Part shown: one piece after another, positions 20,110-28,492 of the stretch
Numbering within the stretch: position 1 is the first letter of the stretch
Layout: each line of letters opens with the position of its first letter
Origin: CAYILR01 sp964364175
GTDB lineage: Bacteria > Bdellovibrionota > UBA1018
NCBI GenBank assembly: GCA_964364175.1
Contig: CAYILR010000009.1
Span: forward strand, 38,108-102,107
Reading direction: 5' to 3'
Length of the DNA stretch: 64,000 nt
Made by a program: the position numbers and the translations under genes
Notes under the pieces: model-generated
The model's database searches: none
Told to the model about the DNA's origin: nothing
The model's input: only the letters and a program-made list of their open reading frames with translations

Positions 20110-22383
20110 ATGAAACGCTTTGGAATACAATTCAGTGAACGGATGGCCGGCAGGATTCACTTCAACAATGAGCCTGATATCGACTATCCCTTTGAATTTA
20201 CGATTCGAGTATTTTCCACAGAATTTTTGCGTCCGTTTTCGCCAAGAAAAATTTCTGGCACATCATTTTGGCCGGGTCATCCTTCCGCTGAACGATTTCC
20301 GCTCACAGGAGTGCTGGCATTTAATTTTTCAGGCGTAAGCTACGATTTTAGCACACAGTTGCCGGATCGGCGAGAAGTGCGAGTGATTGGAACAAAGAGT
20401 TATGTTTGGACCGTGCGATCTTGGAAGCGATTTAGGGATTCTTTGACAACTCTCTATTTTAAAGTTTTTTTGTACAACGAGCCCGATTTGTCACCGATTG
20501 CTACCGGGATCATCCGGTATCTGGATCCGCTATATTCATTTGTGTTTTCGATTCGATTCCGTCGCATTGAAAATGCTTTTGCTTCAGGGCAGAAAAAACT
20601 TGCAAATAGAATCGCAAAATTTGCTCCAATTCTTTTGCCGAATGATAGCACTCGAATTCCCCAAGATGCTCTCATTCAATCGATCGAGCAGCAGCTAGAG
20701 TCAGTCTCTGGAAAAGAACTCTTGGGTCTGAGTGTTTTGTTCGAGTGGGTTCGAAGAGTAGGTCAATTGGAACAGAAATTAAATCACTCACGGATCCTCA
20801 GAAAAATGATTGTTCCGTTCTCGACTTTAATTTATTCGGGTGTCTATCAGAGGAAAAATAAAAATATTCCATTGTCCTCGCCAGAGCCTGAGCGTTGGAT
20901 GAGTCAAAACATCCGTCCCACAGTCGTCCGTGATTCAAGAGGTCCAAATTCTCCCATCGAGGCAGATGTGGTGATTGTTGGATCGGGTGCTGGAGGTGCT
21001 GCGTGTGCCGAGCGATTGGCGCGGCAAGGTTATGCGGTGGTCGTGATTGAAGAAGGACACTATTATAAACGCTCCGATTTTACTGGGCGGCGACTGGAGA
21101 TGATGAGCAAGCTCTATCGAAACGGTGGATTATCGTTTGCGTTATCGAATTCTCTCGTTTGGCTGCCGACGGGCAAGTGTGTGGGGGGTTCGACTACGAT
21201 TAATTGCGGAACTTCGTTCCCAACGCCGCCTCAAATTTTAGAGCGGTGGGCGAAAACTTTGGGTCTGCGAGACTTGGGTTTAGAACAATACTGCCGGGAA
21301 GTTGAAGAGTTCCTTCAGGTCAAACCCGTCGACCGCCCTCTTTTGGGCACGATTGCGAATGTTTTGGAAATGGGGGTTCGTGAAACTTCCTATACGGTTT
21401 CTCCTCTTCCTCGCGGAGAGGTGGGATGCGACGGTCAGGCACAATGCATCTTGGGCTGTCCCACGGATGCAAAAAGAAGCGCCAATGTTTCTTACCTCCC
21501 CGAGGCCCTTAAAAAGGGAGCAATGTTGCTGACTCGATATCGTGCGCAGCAAATTTTGCCAGGAATGACTGGAATCCGTGCAGGTGTGGAGGGCTACGAG
21601 GATGACTTTGAAATTCAGGTTCACGCCAAAAAAACAGTGTTGGCATTGGGAGCACTCGGAACACCGGCTTTTCTGAAAGCAAATGGAATTGGCAAGAATC
21701 TGCCCCATCTAGGAAGGAATTTGACGATTCATCCTGCGTTGACGATGGGGGCTGTTTTTGATCGTCGGATGAGTCAGGAAATGTATGTTCCTCAGTCTTT
21801 GGGCATATTTGGGACTGAGAATCTGGGTTTTGTTCTTGAAGGGCATACTCTGTCCCCCGACCAAATAGCGGTGTGTTTTCCATTGTGGGCTCGGAAGCTC
21901 GAGAATCTGATGCATCAGTCGGATCAGTTTGTGAATTTCTCGGCTATGCTTACTGATTGCAAAACTGGGCGAACGTGGGGGAGTGTCCCTGTCTATGGAA
22001 TCGATCGAGACACAGCGAAGCGCTTGAAGGACGCCGCAGTTATACTGGGTCGTATTTTTTTCAGGGGGGGTGCGAAATCTGTTTATGCTCCCATTTATGG
22101 TTTTGAGGTTTTGGAGTCGCCGGAAGATATTGAACGGCTGGAAAAAGCAGATTTGAGGGGATGGGATTTTGAGATGCTCTCCGCCTATCATCCTCTGGGC
22201 ACCTGCCGAATGGGAGACAGTCCTCAAAATTCAGTGGTGGATCGAAATGGAGCCGTGTGGGGCTACCCGAATCTTCATATTGTCGATGGATCAGTGATTC
22301 CAGGCCCTCTCGGTGTGAATCCACAGGTGACAATTATGTCGAACGCAGCCCGAATCGCAGACTATATCGGAGAAAACCTATGA
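20110..22383 (+). CDS. GMC oxidoreductase with long N-terminal extension (fatty-alcohol-oxidase-like)
   Basis: About 757 aa from ATG 20110; a start at 20083 would run into the divergent gene. Residues 1-285 form an extra domain I do not recognise. The FAD-binding GMC core begins at about residue 287 (VVIVGSGAGGAACAERL), with TGKCVGGSTTINCGTSF as the second FAD signature and a C-terminal HPLGTCRMG plus NPQVTIMSNAARIADYI. A Cys-rich QAQCILGCPTDAKRS stretch is typical of long-chain alcohol oxidase-type GMC proteins. It probably oxidises a lipid alcohol or sterol-like substrate with FAD. The next gene overlaps its stop (ATGA), so they are translationally coupled. Confidence 0.85.
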   Translation: MKRFGIQFSERMAGRIHFNNEPDIDYPFEFTIRVFSTEFLRPFSPRKISGTSFWPGHPSAERFPLTGVLAFNFSGVSYDFSTQLPDRREVRVIGTKSYVWTVRSWKRFRDSLTTLYFKVFLYNEPDLSPIATGIIRYLDPLYSFVFSIRFRRIENAFASGQKKLANRIAKFAPILLPNDSTRIPQDALIQSIEQQLESVSGKELLGLSVLFEWVRRVGQLEQKLNHSRILRKMIVPFSTLIYSGVYQRKNKNIPLSSPEPERWMSQNIRPTVVRDSRGPNSPIEADVVIVGSGAGGAACAERLARQGYAVVVIEEGHYYKRSDFTGRRLEMMSKLYRNGGLSFALSNSLVWLPTGKCVGGSTTINCGTSFPTPPQILERWAKTLGLRDLGLEQYCREVEEFLQVKPVDRPLLGTIANVLEMGVRETSYTVSPLPRGEVGCDGQAQCILGCPTDAKRSANVSYLPEALKKGAMLLTRYRAQQILPGMTGIRAGVEGYEDDFEIQVHAKKTVLALGALGTPAFLKANGIGKNLPHLGRNLTIHPALTMGAVFDRRMSQEMYVPQSLGIFGTENLGFVLEGHTLSPDQIAVCFPLWARKLENLMHQSDQFVNFSAMLTDCKTGRTWGSVPVYGIDRDTAKRLKDAAVILGRIFFRGGAKSVYAPIYGFEVLESPEDIERLEKADLRGWDFEMLSAYHPLGTCRMGDSPQNSVVDRNGAVWGYPNLHIVDGSVIPGPLGVNPQVTIMSNAARIADYIGENL

Positions 22384-23369
22384 TGCCCATTCCTCAACAA
22401 TTTGAGATCAAAAAAATGACCCACGGATTGTACGAGTCCTATTATTTTAGAGGAACCATGCCGGATGGTTCTCATGCATTTTGGCTCAAACATAATTTTT
22501 TGAGAAGAAACGGTGGGTCACGGATTGAAGTAGAAAATATTCTCATTGTTTTTGATAAAAAAAATCAATGCACGACGGTTTATCGAAAAAATCAAGAGCT
22601 GGAGAAAAATGAATTTGACTCTCTGAGCAGCTCGAATTGGGATCAGTACTCGTTTTTTTTTCCAGACGGATCATTTTTTGAAATTTCTCAGACACGTGTT
22701 CGGGGAGCGATGGTTTCGCCAGATGCGGTCCAATGGGACTTTGCACTCAAACGATCCCAGCAGGTTTATTACCATTTTGACCGCCCTTGGTTCTATCGTG
22801 GTTTTTTTCCCAAGAAAAAAATACTGACTCGAGATATCCGGCTGGAATTTGAGGGGCAAATTCAAACGTCTGAAGGGCTACAGCGATCCCAGTGGGTAGG
22901 GATGAATGGACATAATTGGGGGCGCGAGCATGCATATCGATATGCCTATGGGAATTGCAATCTTTGGAAAAGCGAAAAGGATGTGTATTTCGACGGTTTT
23001 TCAGCAAAAATTAAACTGGGCCCGATAATTTCGCCTTTTCTGAGTGGATGTTCGTTGAAGGTGGGTGAGGATTGGTTTCACTTTAATTCGGTGATTCACT
23101 CATGGGAGCCTCGTGTCGATCGAATGGAGAGGACTCGCTGGAAAGCCCAGTATCAAAATTCAACGCATCGCCTCGAGCTGGATGTGATCGGCCCGGAAGA
23201 GGATCCTGGACAATGGGTTGTGTTAGATTATGCCCATCCGAGTGGTGCCCACTCCTGGGTCCATAATACTAAATATGCCAAAGCTACCGTTCGTTTGTTT
23301 AAAAAAACAGCACTCGATGTTCCGTTATATCAATTTGAATCAAACCTCTTTGAATTGGAGACTCTGTAA
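22380..23369 (+). CDS. AttH/CrtC-like (lipocalin-type) hydrolase or hydratase, tentative
   Basis: About 329 aa starting at overlapping ATGs 22380/22383 on the GMC stop; an upstream frame extension is a shadow of the GMC gene. Aromatic-rich beta-strand sequence throughout, with VGMNGHNWGREHAYRYAYGN near residue 180, which resembles the central motif of AttH/carotenoid 1,2-hydratase/tocopherol-cyclase-like proteins. There is no signal peptide or membrane segment. Coupling to a lipid-alcohol-type GMC oxidase and the nearby acyl-CoA dehydrogenase suggests work on a hydrophobic lipid or isoprenoid. Family call rests on one motif and overall composition. Confidence 0.45.
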   Translation: MMPIPQQFEIKKMTHGLYESYYFRGTMPDGSHAFWLKHNFLRRNGGSRIEVENILIVFDKKNQCTTVYRKNQELEKNEFDSLSSSNWDQYSFFFPDGSFFEISQTRVRGAMVSPDAVQWDFALKRSQQVYYHFDRPWFYRGFFPKKKILTRDIRLEFEGQIQTSEGLQRSQWVGMNGHNWGREHAYRYAYGNCNLWKSEKDVYFDGFSAKIKLGPIISPFLSGCSLKVGEDWFHFNSVIHSWEPRVDRMERTRWKAQYQNSTHRLELDVIGPEEDPGQWVVLDYAHPSGAHSWVHNTKYAKATVRLFKKTALDVPLYQFESNLFELETL

Positions 23370-23370
23370 A

Positions 23371-23451
23371 ATGTTAGAATCAAAGTCAAATGGCTCTTTC
23401 CGTGGTGAGAGATCCCTCGCTGTTTATGTGGATCTAGCGGATGCATCCTGA
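23371..23451 (+). CDS. Possible 26-codon upstream ORF overlapping nnrS
   Basis: A short frame starting MLESKSNGSF directly after the preceding stop and ending 11 bases inside the nnrS gene. No Shine-Dalgarno sequence of note precedes it. Because the nnrS ATG also lacks a good ribosome binding site, translation of this frame could couple the two genes. Equally it may be meaningless; listed only because it fills the whole gap. Confidence 0.2.
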   Translation: MLESKSNGSFRGERSLAVYVDLADAS

Positions 23452-24604
23452 AAAAATTTGGGTGGCGCAGTCCCCTCTTTGGAACCTGGGATTCAGGCCA
23501 TTCTTTCTCCTGGGTTCGATTTTGGCTGCGACGTTTATGGCTCTTTGGTTGACGTTTTTATCGGGGCTTCTTCGTTATACCGGATTTCTTCCGCTGCCTG
23601 TTTGGCATGCGCACGAAATGATTTATGGGTTTACGTCCGCGATTATTGCGGGATTCGTGCTGACGGCGATTCAGAACTGGTCGGGGATGCGGGGTGTGCA
23701 TGGGCGGAAGCTGCAGGGGATTGTTGCAGTGTGGTTGGCTGCTCGGGTTTTGATGCTTGCGGTGCATCGGCCTCATTGGATGGTGTCAGTAGTAGACCTC
23801 AGTTTTTATCCTTTGCTTGGGATTTGTATTGTTCCTCACCTGCGAGATCTTGAATTGAAGTTAGAAAGAGTTTTGCTGGTATTTTTCAGCCTGCTTTTTT
23901 TTGGAAACCTTCTGGTCCACTCGGAGGCACTCGGATGGATTTCGGGATATTCGCGCCGAGGGAATTTGTTGGGACTCTATACGGCGATTCTATTGATCGT
24001 ATTTATGGGAGGGAGAGTGATCCCGTTTTTCACTGAGAGTTCGATTGCCCGCGCGCAACCCAAAAAAAATCCTGGAGTGGAGGCTTTCAGCCATCTATTG
24101 ACCGTTTGTTTTTTGCTGAGTCAGTTTTTTCTGGAGAGTACGGTCTGGGCAGCGGCAGTTTCATTTTTGACTGCTGGGATTCACCTGGCTCGCCTGGCAG
24201 GCTGGTATGTGCGTCGGATCCGCCGAGTGCCGATCATTTGGATTTTGCACCTGGGGTATTTTTCGATGGTGCTTGGGTTCTTGCTTTCCGGATTTTCGAA
24301 TTTGGGCTGGGTGCCCGCTCCATTGGCAATCCATGCGTTTACGGTGGGTGGGTTGGGCATGGTGATTTATGGCATGATGACTCGAGTTTCTCTCGGACAT
24401 ACAGGACGTCGACTGATTCCTCCAAAAGCCGTGGTGATTGGGTATTGGCTTTTGGCTTGCGCCACCGTGATCCGTGTTTTTGGGCCATGGATTACGGTGG
24501 CACTCAATTCGGTTTGGATACAAATCAGCGGGATTTTGTGGATCGCCGCTTTTGTTTTATTTTTTATTTCCTATGGACGGATTCTCATTCAACCCAGGCA
24601 CTAA
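23441..24604 (+). CDS. nnrS: NnrS family protein
   Basis: 387 aa with about twelve transmembrane helices. The N-terminal LWNLGFRPFFLLGS, the signature VWHAHEMIYGFTSAIIAGFVLTA near residue 53 with NWSG after it, and the later GGRVIPFFTES and IHAFTVGGLGMVIYGMMTRVSLGHTGR blocks match canonical NnrS closely. NnrS relieves nitrosative stress during NO production. Gene context (between nos and nir genes) fits. The start lacks a clear Shine-Dalgarno sequence. It ends four bases short of the convergent outer-membrane protein gene. This is the second NnrS-type protein in the window. Confidence 0.93.
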   Translation: MHPEKIWVAQSPLWNLGFRPFFLLGSILAATFMALWLTFLSGLLRYTGFLPLPVWHAHEMIYGFTSAIIAGFVLTAIQNWSGMRGVHGRKLQGIVAVWLAARVLMLAVHRPHWMVSVVDLSFYPLLGICIVPHLRDLELKLERVLLVFFSLLFFGNLLVHSEALGWISGYSRRGNLLGLYTAILLIVFMGGRVIPFFTESSIARAQPKKNPGVEAFSHLLTVCFLLSQFFLESTVWAAAVSFLTAGIHLARLAGWYVRRIRRVPIIWILHLGYFSMVLGFLLSGFSNLGWVPAPLAIHAFTVGGLGMVIYGMMTRVSLGHTGRRLIPPKAVVIGYWLLACATVIRVFGPWITVALNSVWIQISGILWIAAFVLFFISYGRILIQPRH

Positions 24605-24608
24605 GGAC

Positions 24609-24971
24609 TTAAAATTTATAACCGACCCCAAATGCGACATTCCACGCATTGCTGATGAAATACATCGGCAGCGAAACTACAAATTTAGTATAGTTGAAAA
24701 AGGGACCAAATCCCAAGATGGGGGAAAGTTTAGCTTTGCTATTCTTGGCAGTGTCATATCTCAATGACGGGAAGAGACTGAGACCCGCACCGAAATCACC
24801 ATACTCTGCTTTTAGATTGGGGCCAGCAAAGTTGAGAAACACCCCTTTGGAGCTATAGGCCGCGTTGACTGAGCCTAGAAGTTTAAACTCTGCATCGGCT
24901 GAAAATGCAGATCCTGATGCCAAAAAAAATATTCCTGCTACAATCCATTTGCTTTGTTTTGCTTTGAACAT
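24609..24971 (-). CDS. Small outer-membrane beta-barrel-like protein
   Basis: 120 aa from ATG 24971, chosen because GGAGA lies seven bases upstream on the minus strand; a longer frame to 25040 has no RBS. A signal peptide ending in SGSAFSA is followed by alternating hydrophobic/polar strands (FGAGLSLFPSLRYD, SPILGFGPFFNYT, VSLPMYFI, VAFGVGYKF), ending in an aromatic Phe as BAM substrates do. It probably forms a small beta-barrel or one half of one. Function unknown. A plausible promoter lies upstream at 25014-25040. Confidence 0.65.
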   Translation of the reverse strand: MFKAKQSKWIVAGIFFLASGSAFSADAEFKLLGSVNAAYSSKGVFLNFAGPNLKAEYGDFGAGLSLFPSLRYDTAKNSKAKLSPILGFGPFFNYTKFVVSLPMYFISNAWNVAFGVGYKF

Positions 24972-25013
24972 GGTTTCTCCGTTTCGTTTATTTAAAATGA
25001 TACCTGCTACTAG

Positions 25014-25040
25014 ATGATAGAGGTTTGAATTGGACGTCAA
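25014..25040 (-). promoter_or_regulatory. Candidate promoter for the beta-barrel gene
   Basis: On the minus strand TTGACG (25040-25035) and TATCAT (25019-25014) give a good -35 and a five-of-six -10, separated by 15 bases, which is short but usable. The start codon is about 45 bases further. No other promoter-like pair is as good in this 145-base divergent gap. Confidence 0.35.
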
Positions 25041-25116
25041 TTATTTTTGAAAATTTTTTCATTTCTTTTTGTTGGCTTAGACAAAAAATCCCACAAAAAT
25101 CGTTGATTTAATAAAA

Positions 25117-26607
25117 ATGAGTAATAATGCCCCAATTTGCGTTTGGTTTGAGGAGGCAGTAGACTGTCCAGACATGTCCAAAAATTCGGAAGTGCACACT
25201 GTTGTAGTGAGTGACATTCATCTTGCTGATACTGAGCCACCACATCCCAAAAATCCACTTTGGAAGAAATTCAAAAATCCTGAATATTTAGTGGACGCCG
25301 AATTCAAGAAATTTTTGGAAGAGATCCAGCGTCAGATCGCTGCTACAGGAAGCTCGCAGCAGAAGATCGAGTTGATATTGAACGGCGATATCTTTGATTT
25401 CGATTCAGTTATGGCCTTTCCTCAGACGCCGTTGTTCAAAGTCAGTCGTCTGGAAAAACTGCGTGGACTGGGCGCAGAGGAGGAAAAATCAAGATTCAAA
25501 TTGAAAACCATTTTGGATCATCACCCAGTTTGGCTTGAGTCGCTCCGGGATTTTTTGAAAAATGGCCACCGGATTGTTTTTGTGATTGGGAATCACGACA
25601 TTGAATTTCATTGGCCTTCGGTCCAGCAGGACTTCATCGATCGGTTAGGTGGCCCTGTCAGCTTTTCTGATTGGTTCTACGTCAGCAATCAGGACACTTT
25701 GATCGAGCATGGCAATCAATACGATATGTATTGTCTATGCACGAACCCGATCAACCCGCTGATTCGAAAGCATCATAAAACCTATGTTCGGCTGCCTTTC
25801 GGGAACCTGGCGTCCCGTTACATGCTGAATGGAATGGGATTGATGAATCCCCATAGCGAAGCGAGTTTCATACGCAGTTCACTGTCGGAGTACCTGGTGT
25901 TTTATTACAAGTACGTCGTTCGAACCCAACCTCTGTTGCTCTGGACGTGGTTTTGGGGTGCGCTGGTGACTTTGGGGGTGACGCTTTCGGAGGGATTCAG
26001 ACCTGCAAATAAAGATCCGCTCACGGTTGCCAGCCGAATTGATCAGATCGCGGAGCGCTCTAATTCAACGGCGGGCACGATGTGGGCTTTGAGGGCTCTT
26101 CACGCGCATCCGGTTTGCTTCAAACCGCTCCGTCTGATGCAAGAGCTTTGGTTGGATCGAGCCGCCCTGTTTCTTTTTGTGCTTTGGGTTTCTTTTCAGT
26201 TTTATACATTCGTGCACTTGATTTTTCCGGTGTCTATTCTTTGGCTGATCATTCCAATGATCCTGTTGATGCCTGCATTTATTTTCTATGCACGCTCCGT
26301 CCATTCAGAGGTTGAACAAAGCCATCGTTCTGCTCTGAAAGCTGCACCTTTGTCAGCTCAAATCGCGAAAGTTCAGCGCGTAGTCCACGGGCATACTCAT
26401 TTGGCGATGCATGCGATGGTCGAGGGAATCGAGTACCTGAATACGGGAACGTGGTCTCCCGCGTTCAGAGACGTGGAATGTATGCAGCCCTACGGGAAAA
26501 AATGTTTTGCTTGGATCCGACCCAAACAGTCGAATCGTACTGAGCGCGAAGCCCTGCTTTTTGAGTGGGGTGATCGTGGCGCTATACTCATTGAAAACGC
26601 GGGTTAA
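25117..26607 (+). CDS. Membrane-associated calcineurin-like metallophosphoesterase
   Basis: 496 aa. The five metallophosphoesterase blocks are in order: SDIHLAD near residue 32, NGDIFDFD near residue 91, IGNHDIEF near residue 160, IEHGNQYD near residue 193 and VHGHTHLAMH near residue 423. Between the fourth and fifth blocks sits an insertion of about 200 residues with hydrophobic segments near residues 270-290 and 350-395, suggesting membrane attachment with the catalytic domain re-entering. Substrate unknown; UDP-diacylglucosamine-type hydrolases and cyclic-nucleotide phosphodiesterases share the fold. TTTAAT five bases before the ATG and no RBS hint at a leaderless message; ATG 25174 is an alternative. 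Confidence 0.85.
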   Translation: MSNNAPICVWFEEAVDCPDMSKNSEVHTVVVSDIHLADTEPPHPKNPLWKKFKNPEYLVDAEFKKFLEEIQRQIAATGSSQQKIELILNGDIFDFDSVMAFPQTPLFKVSRLEKLRGLGAEEEKSRFKLKTILDHHPVWLESLRDFLKNGHRIVFVIGNHDIEFHWPSVQQDFIDRLGGPVSFSDWFYVSNQDTLIEHGNQYDMYCLCTNPINPLIRKHHKTYVRLPFGNLASRYMLNGMGLMNPHSEASFIRSSLSEYLVFYYKYVVRTQPLLLWTWFWGALVTLGVTLSEGFRPANKDPLTVASRIDQIAERSNSTAGTMWALRALHAHPVCFKPLRLMQELWLDRAALFLFVLWVSFQFYTFVHLIFPVSILWLIIPMILLMPAFIFYARSVHSEVEQSHRSALKAAPLSAQIAKVQRVVHGHTHLAMHAMVEGIEYLNTGTWSPAFRDVECMQPYGKKCFAWIRPKQSNRTEREALLFEWGDRGAILIENAG

Positions 26608-26666
26608 AAAATGAGATTGATTATCGATTTCGATTCTGTTACAGGTCTCCTCAGGAGAATAACGAC

Positions 26667-27170
26667 ATGAAAATAGTTTGGATTTTAATTTTGAATTTGG
26701 TTTTAGGTTCATACGGAATGGCTGACGAGCACGATCATCACGCAGCATTCGCCACGCCGCCGGCAGAGACCGAAATTCGTGTCACCAGCGGGGATCTTTT
26801 TTTTAGAGTTGAAGGGCGTCCAAACAATCAGCCAATCGAGTTAGTCGCAGGAAAACGTTATCGACTGACCTTCACCAATGTGGGTTCAATCATGCACGAG
26901 GTGCTTTTTGGTCGCAATCCATCGACTGAAGCAGATGGCTCACCCGGAGATTATCAAGAGCAGATGTTGAGCGGTTTTGAGGTCAAGGTGAAGGGCAAGG
27001 GATTCGAAGTGGAAGCTCAGGGCCTGAACGAGCTTGAATTGAGCTCTGGGGTTGCTTTGAGCGTGATTTTTACTGTTCCTCACTCTTTGGTGGGAAATTG
27101 GGAAATCGGATGCTTTATGCCAGGCCACTATATGGCTGGGATGAAGTTGCCCGTCATTGTTCGACGCTAG
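26667..27170 (+). CDS. Exported blue-copper protein (cupredoxin)
   Basis: 167 aa with a signal peptide ending SYGMADEH, followed by a His-rich stretch (DEHDHHAA) and a plastocyanin/azurin-type domain. Copper ligands visible are H77 (SIMHEVLF) and C149, H154, M159 in GCFMPGHYMAGM. It likely shuttles electrons in the periplasm, for which the adjacent NirK (encoded convergently with sco and nirV) or NosZ is the obvious partner. AGGAG precedes the ATG. Its stop codon and that of the convergent sco gene are the two strands of a single CTAG. Ligand set complete; partner inferred. Confidence 0.87.
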   Translation: MKIVWILILNLVLGSYGMADEHDHHAAFATPPAETEIRVTSGDLFFRVEGRPNNQPIELVAGKRYRLTFTNVGSIMHEVLFGRNPSTEADGSPGDYQEQMLSGFEVKVKGKGFEVEAQGLNELELSSGVALSVIFTVPHSLVGNWEIGCFMPGHYMAGMKLPVIVRR

Positions 27171-27730
27171 TTTTTAAGACTCTTTCGCATTTTTTTTGCC
27201 AATTCTTTAGGTTTCATTTCTGAACCCTCGATTCGCCCAATGACTCGTCCTTGGGGATCGAGGGCGACGACTCCATAGGAGTGCTCGAATTCGTCTTCGG
27301 CGACTTTTCGATATTTGAAATCGATCAAAGAGGACAATTCTCGGAGATGGGATTCTTGCTGGGATGTAATGAACATCCAGTCAGGAAACGGAAGTTCGTG
27401 TTTTTCAGCGAATTTCCTCATCACATCCGGGGTGTCTCTTTTGGGATCAAAGCTGACCAACACAAAACGCACATTTTTTTTGTCAGACCCCAGCTCTTTC
27501 TCAATTTCTTTCATTCGCGCCACGGTCATGGGGCAAGTGTGCTTGCAGCTCATGTATACCATCGAAATCGCAATCGCTTTTCCTCGGAACTCTTTGAGTG
27601 TCAGCTCTTTGCCGGTTTGATCCGTCCATTTTGTATTGGATTGATAAATAGAATCTGCGACCAGAGGGGGCGGGCTGGCATTTCCTAGGGATGGAATTGC
27701 GATCAGAACTAAAACTAAGAGTTGAATCAT
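27167..27730 (-). CDS. SCO1/SenC family copper chaperone
   Basis: 187 aa from ATG 27730, which overlaps the nirV-like stop (ATGA) and has GGAGA upstream; a longer start is inside the upstream gene. Signal peptide, then a thioredoxin-like fold with the copper-binding MSCKHTCPM (CxxxC) and the third ligand His in EFEHSYGV near residue 150. SCO proteins deliver copper or reduce cysteines for CuA-type centres; here, last in a nirK-nirV-sco operon, it probably loads copper into NirK or the NosZ CuA site. All three ligands are present. Confidence 0.93.
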   Translation of the reverse strand: MIQLLVLVLIAIPSLGNASPPPLVADSIYQSNTKWTDQTGKELTLKEFRGKAIAISMVYMSCKHTCPMTVARMKEIEKELGSDKKNVRFVLVSFDPKRDTPDVMRKFAEKHELPFPDWMFITSQQESHLRELSSLIDFKYRKVAEDEFEHSYGVVALDPQGRVIGRIEGSEMKPKELAKKMRKSLKN

Positions 27731-28479
27731 TTTATTTCTCCGTCTTTCACGCATCGAAATCCCAAATTAGCGATCGTGTAATTTGCTTTTAAACTACTCC
27801 GGAACCCAAATCTCAAAAAAGCCGCATAATCATTGGGATCAGCAGAACCGTATGCGCCGCTTCCACAATACATGGTTTTATCCAGAGAGCTGTCCGCTCT
27901 CGACTCACCAGTGACCATGGTTGAATTAAAATCCAGTGTCCACTCCCAGATCAATCCATGAAGGGAGGCAACACCTAGCGAATTTTTCACACCCGTTTTG
28001 ATGGAGGGGAGCACGTCAGGTGTGGGGCGAGAGTACCAATTGAGAATGATGGTTTTGGCATCCGTGCCTTCAATAGGACGGGAAGCGACAAATTCCCATT
28101 CGTTGACAGTCGGCAGTCGTTTGCCCTCGGATTCGCAAAATGCCTGCGCAGCAAACCACGAAACTTCAACTACGGGAGAGTCGGGTGGGCTTTTTTGTCC
28201 CAGCTTCAAATCACTCTTCCAATGCTTCAGGTAGGTTTTGTCGATAAATATTTTTTTTGCACGGGATCTCCGCCATTCCAGATGCGTTTCCACAAATTTG
28301 AGAAACTCACTGTTGCTGATCGGGGTTTGATCGATCTCGAAAGAGGAAACTAAAACCGCCTTTTTTGCTGTTCCGTACAAGGGAACGAACTCGCCAGACG
28401 GGATGGGGATGAGAACCCGATCTGCCAGCGCAAGCGCTGGCAGAAGAGTCAAAAAAAATATTTTCCAGTACTTCTTCAC
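27727..28479 (-). CDS. nirV: NirV-like formylglycine-generating-enzyme-fold protein
   Basis: 250 aa with a signal peptide (to about residue 19) and a SUMF1/FGE-sulfatase domain: PISNSEFLKF near residue 53, PVVEVSWFAAQAFCESEGKRLPTVNEWEF near residues 100-130 (in two overlapping family blocks), GLIWEWTLDF near residue 175 and LGFRCVK at the end. NirV proteins of this fold are commonly encoded directly after copper nitrite reductase; their role is unresolved, with maturation or stability of NirK suspected. The order nirK-nirV-sco is seen here with short gaps, and the gene overlaps sco by four bases. Confidence 0.85.
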   Translation of the reverse strand: MKKYWKIFFLTLLPALALADRVLIPIPSGEFVPLYGTAKKAVLVSSFEIDQTPISNSEFLKFVETHLEWRRSRAKKIFIDKTYLKHWKSDLKLGQKSPPDSPVVEVSWFAAQAFCESEGKRLPTVNEWEFVASRPIEGTDAKTIILNWYSRPTPDVLPSIKTGVKNSLGVASLHGLIWEWTLDFNSTMVTGESRADSSLDKTMYCGSGAYGSADPNDYAAFLRFGFRSSLKANYTIANLGFRCVKDGEIK

Positions 28480-28492
28480 GGTGAATGGATGA

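Noticed and set aside
25025..25040. TTGA-N8-TCAA resembling an FNR/NnrR box
   Set aside because: The FNR-family site has a six-base gap between these half-sites, and the element overlaps a better -35 (TTGACG) on the other strand.
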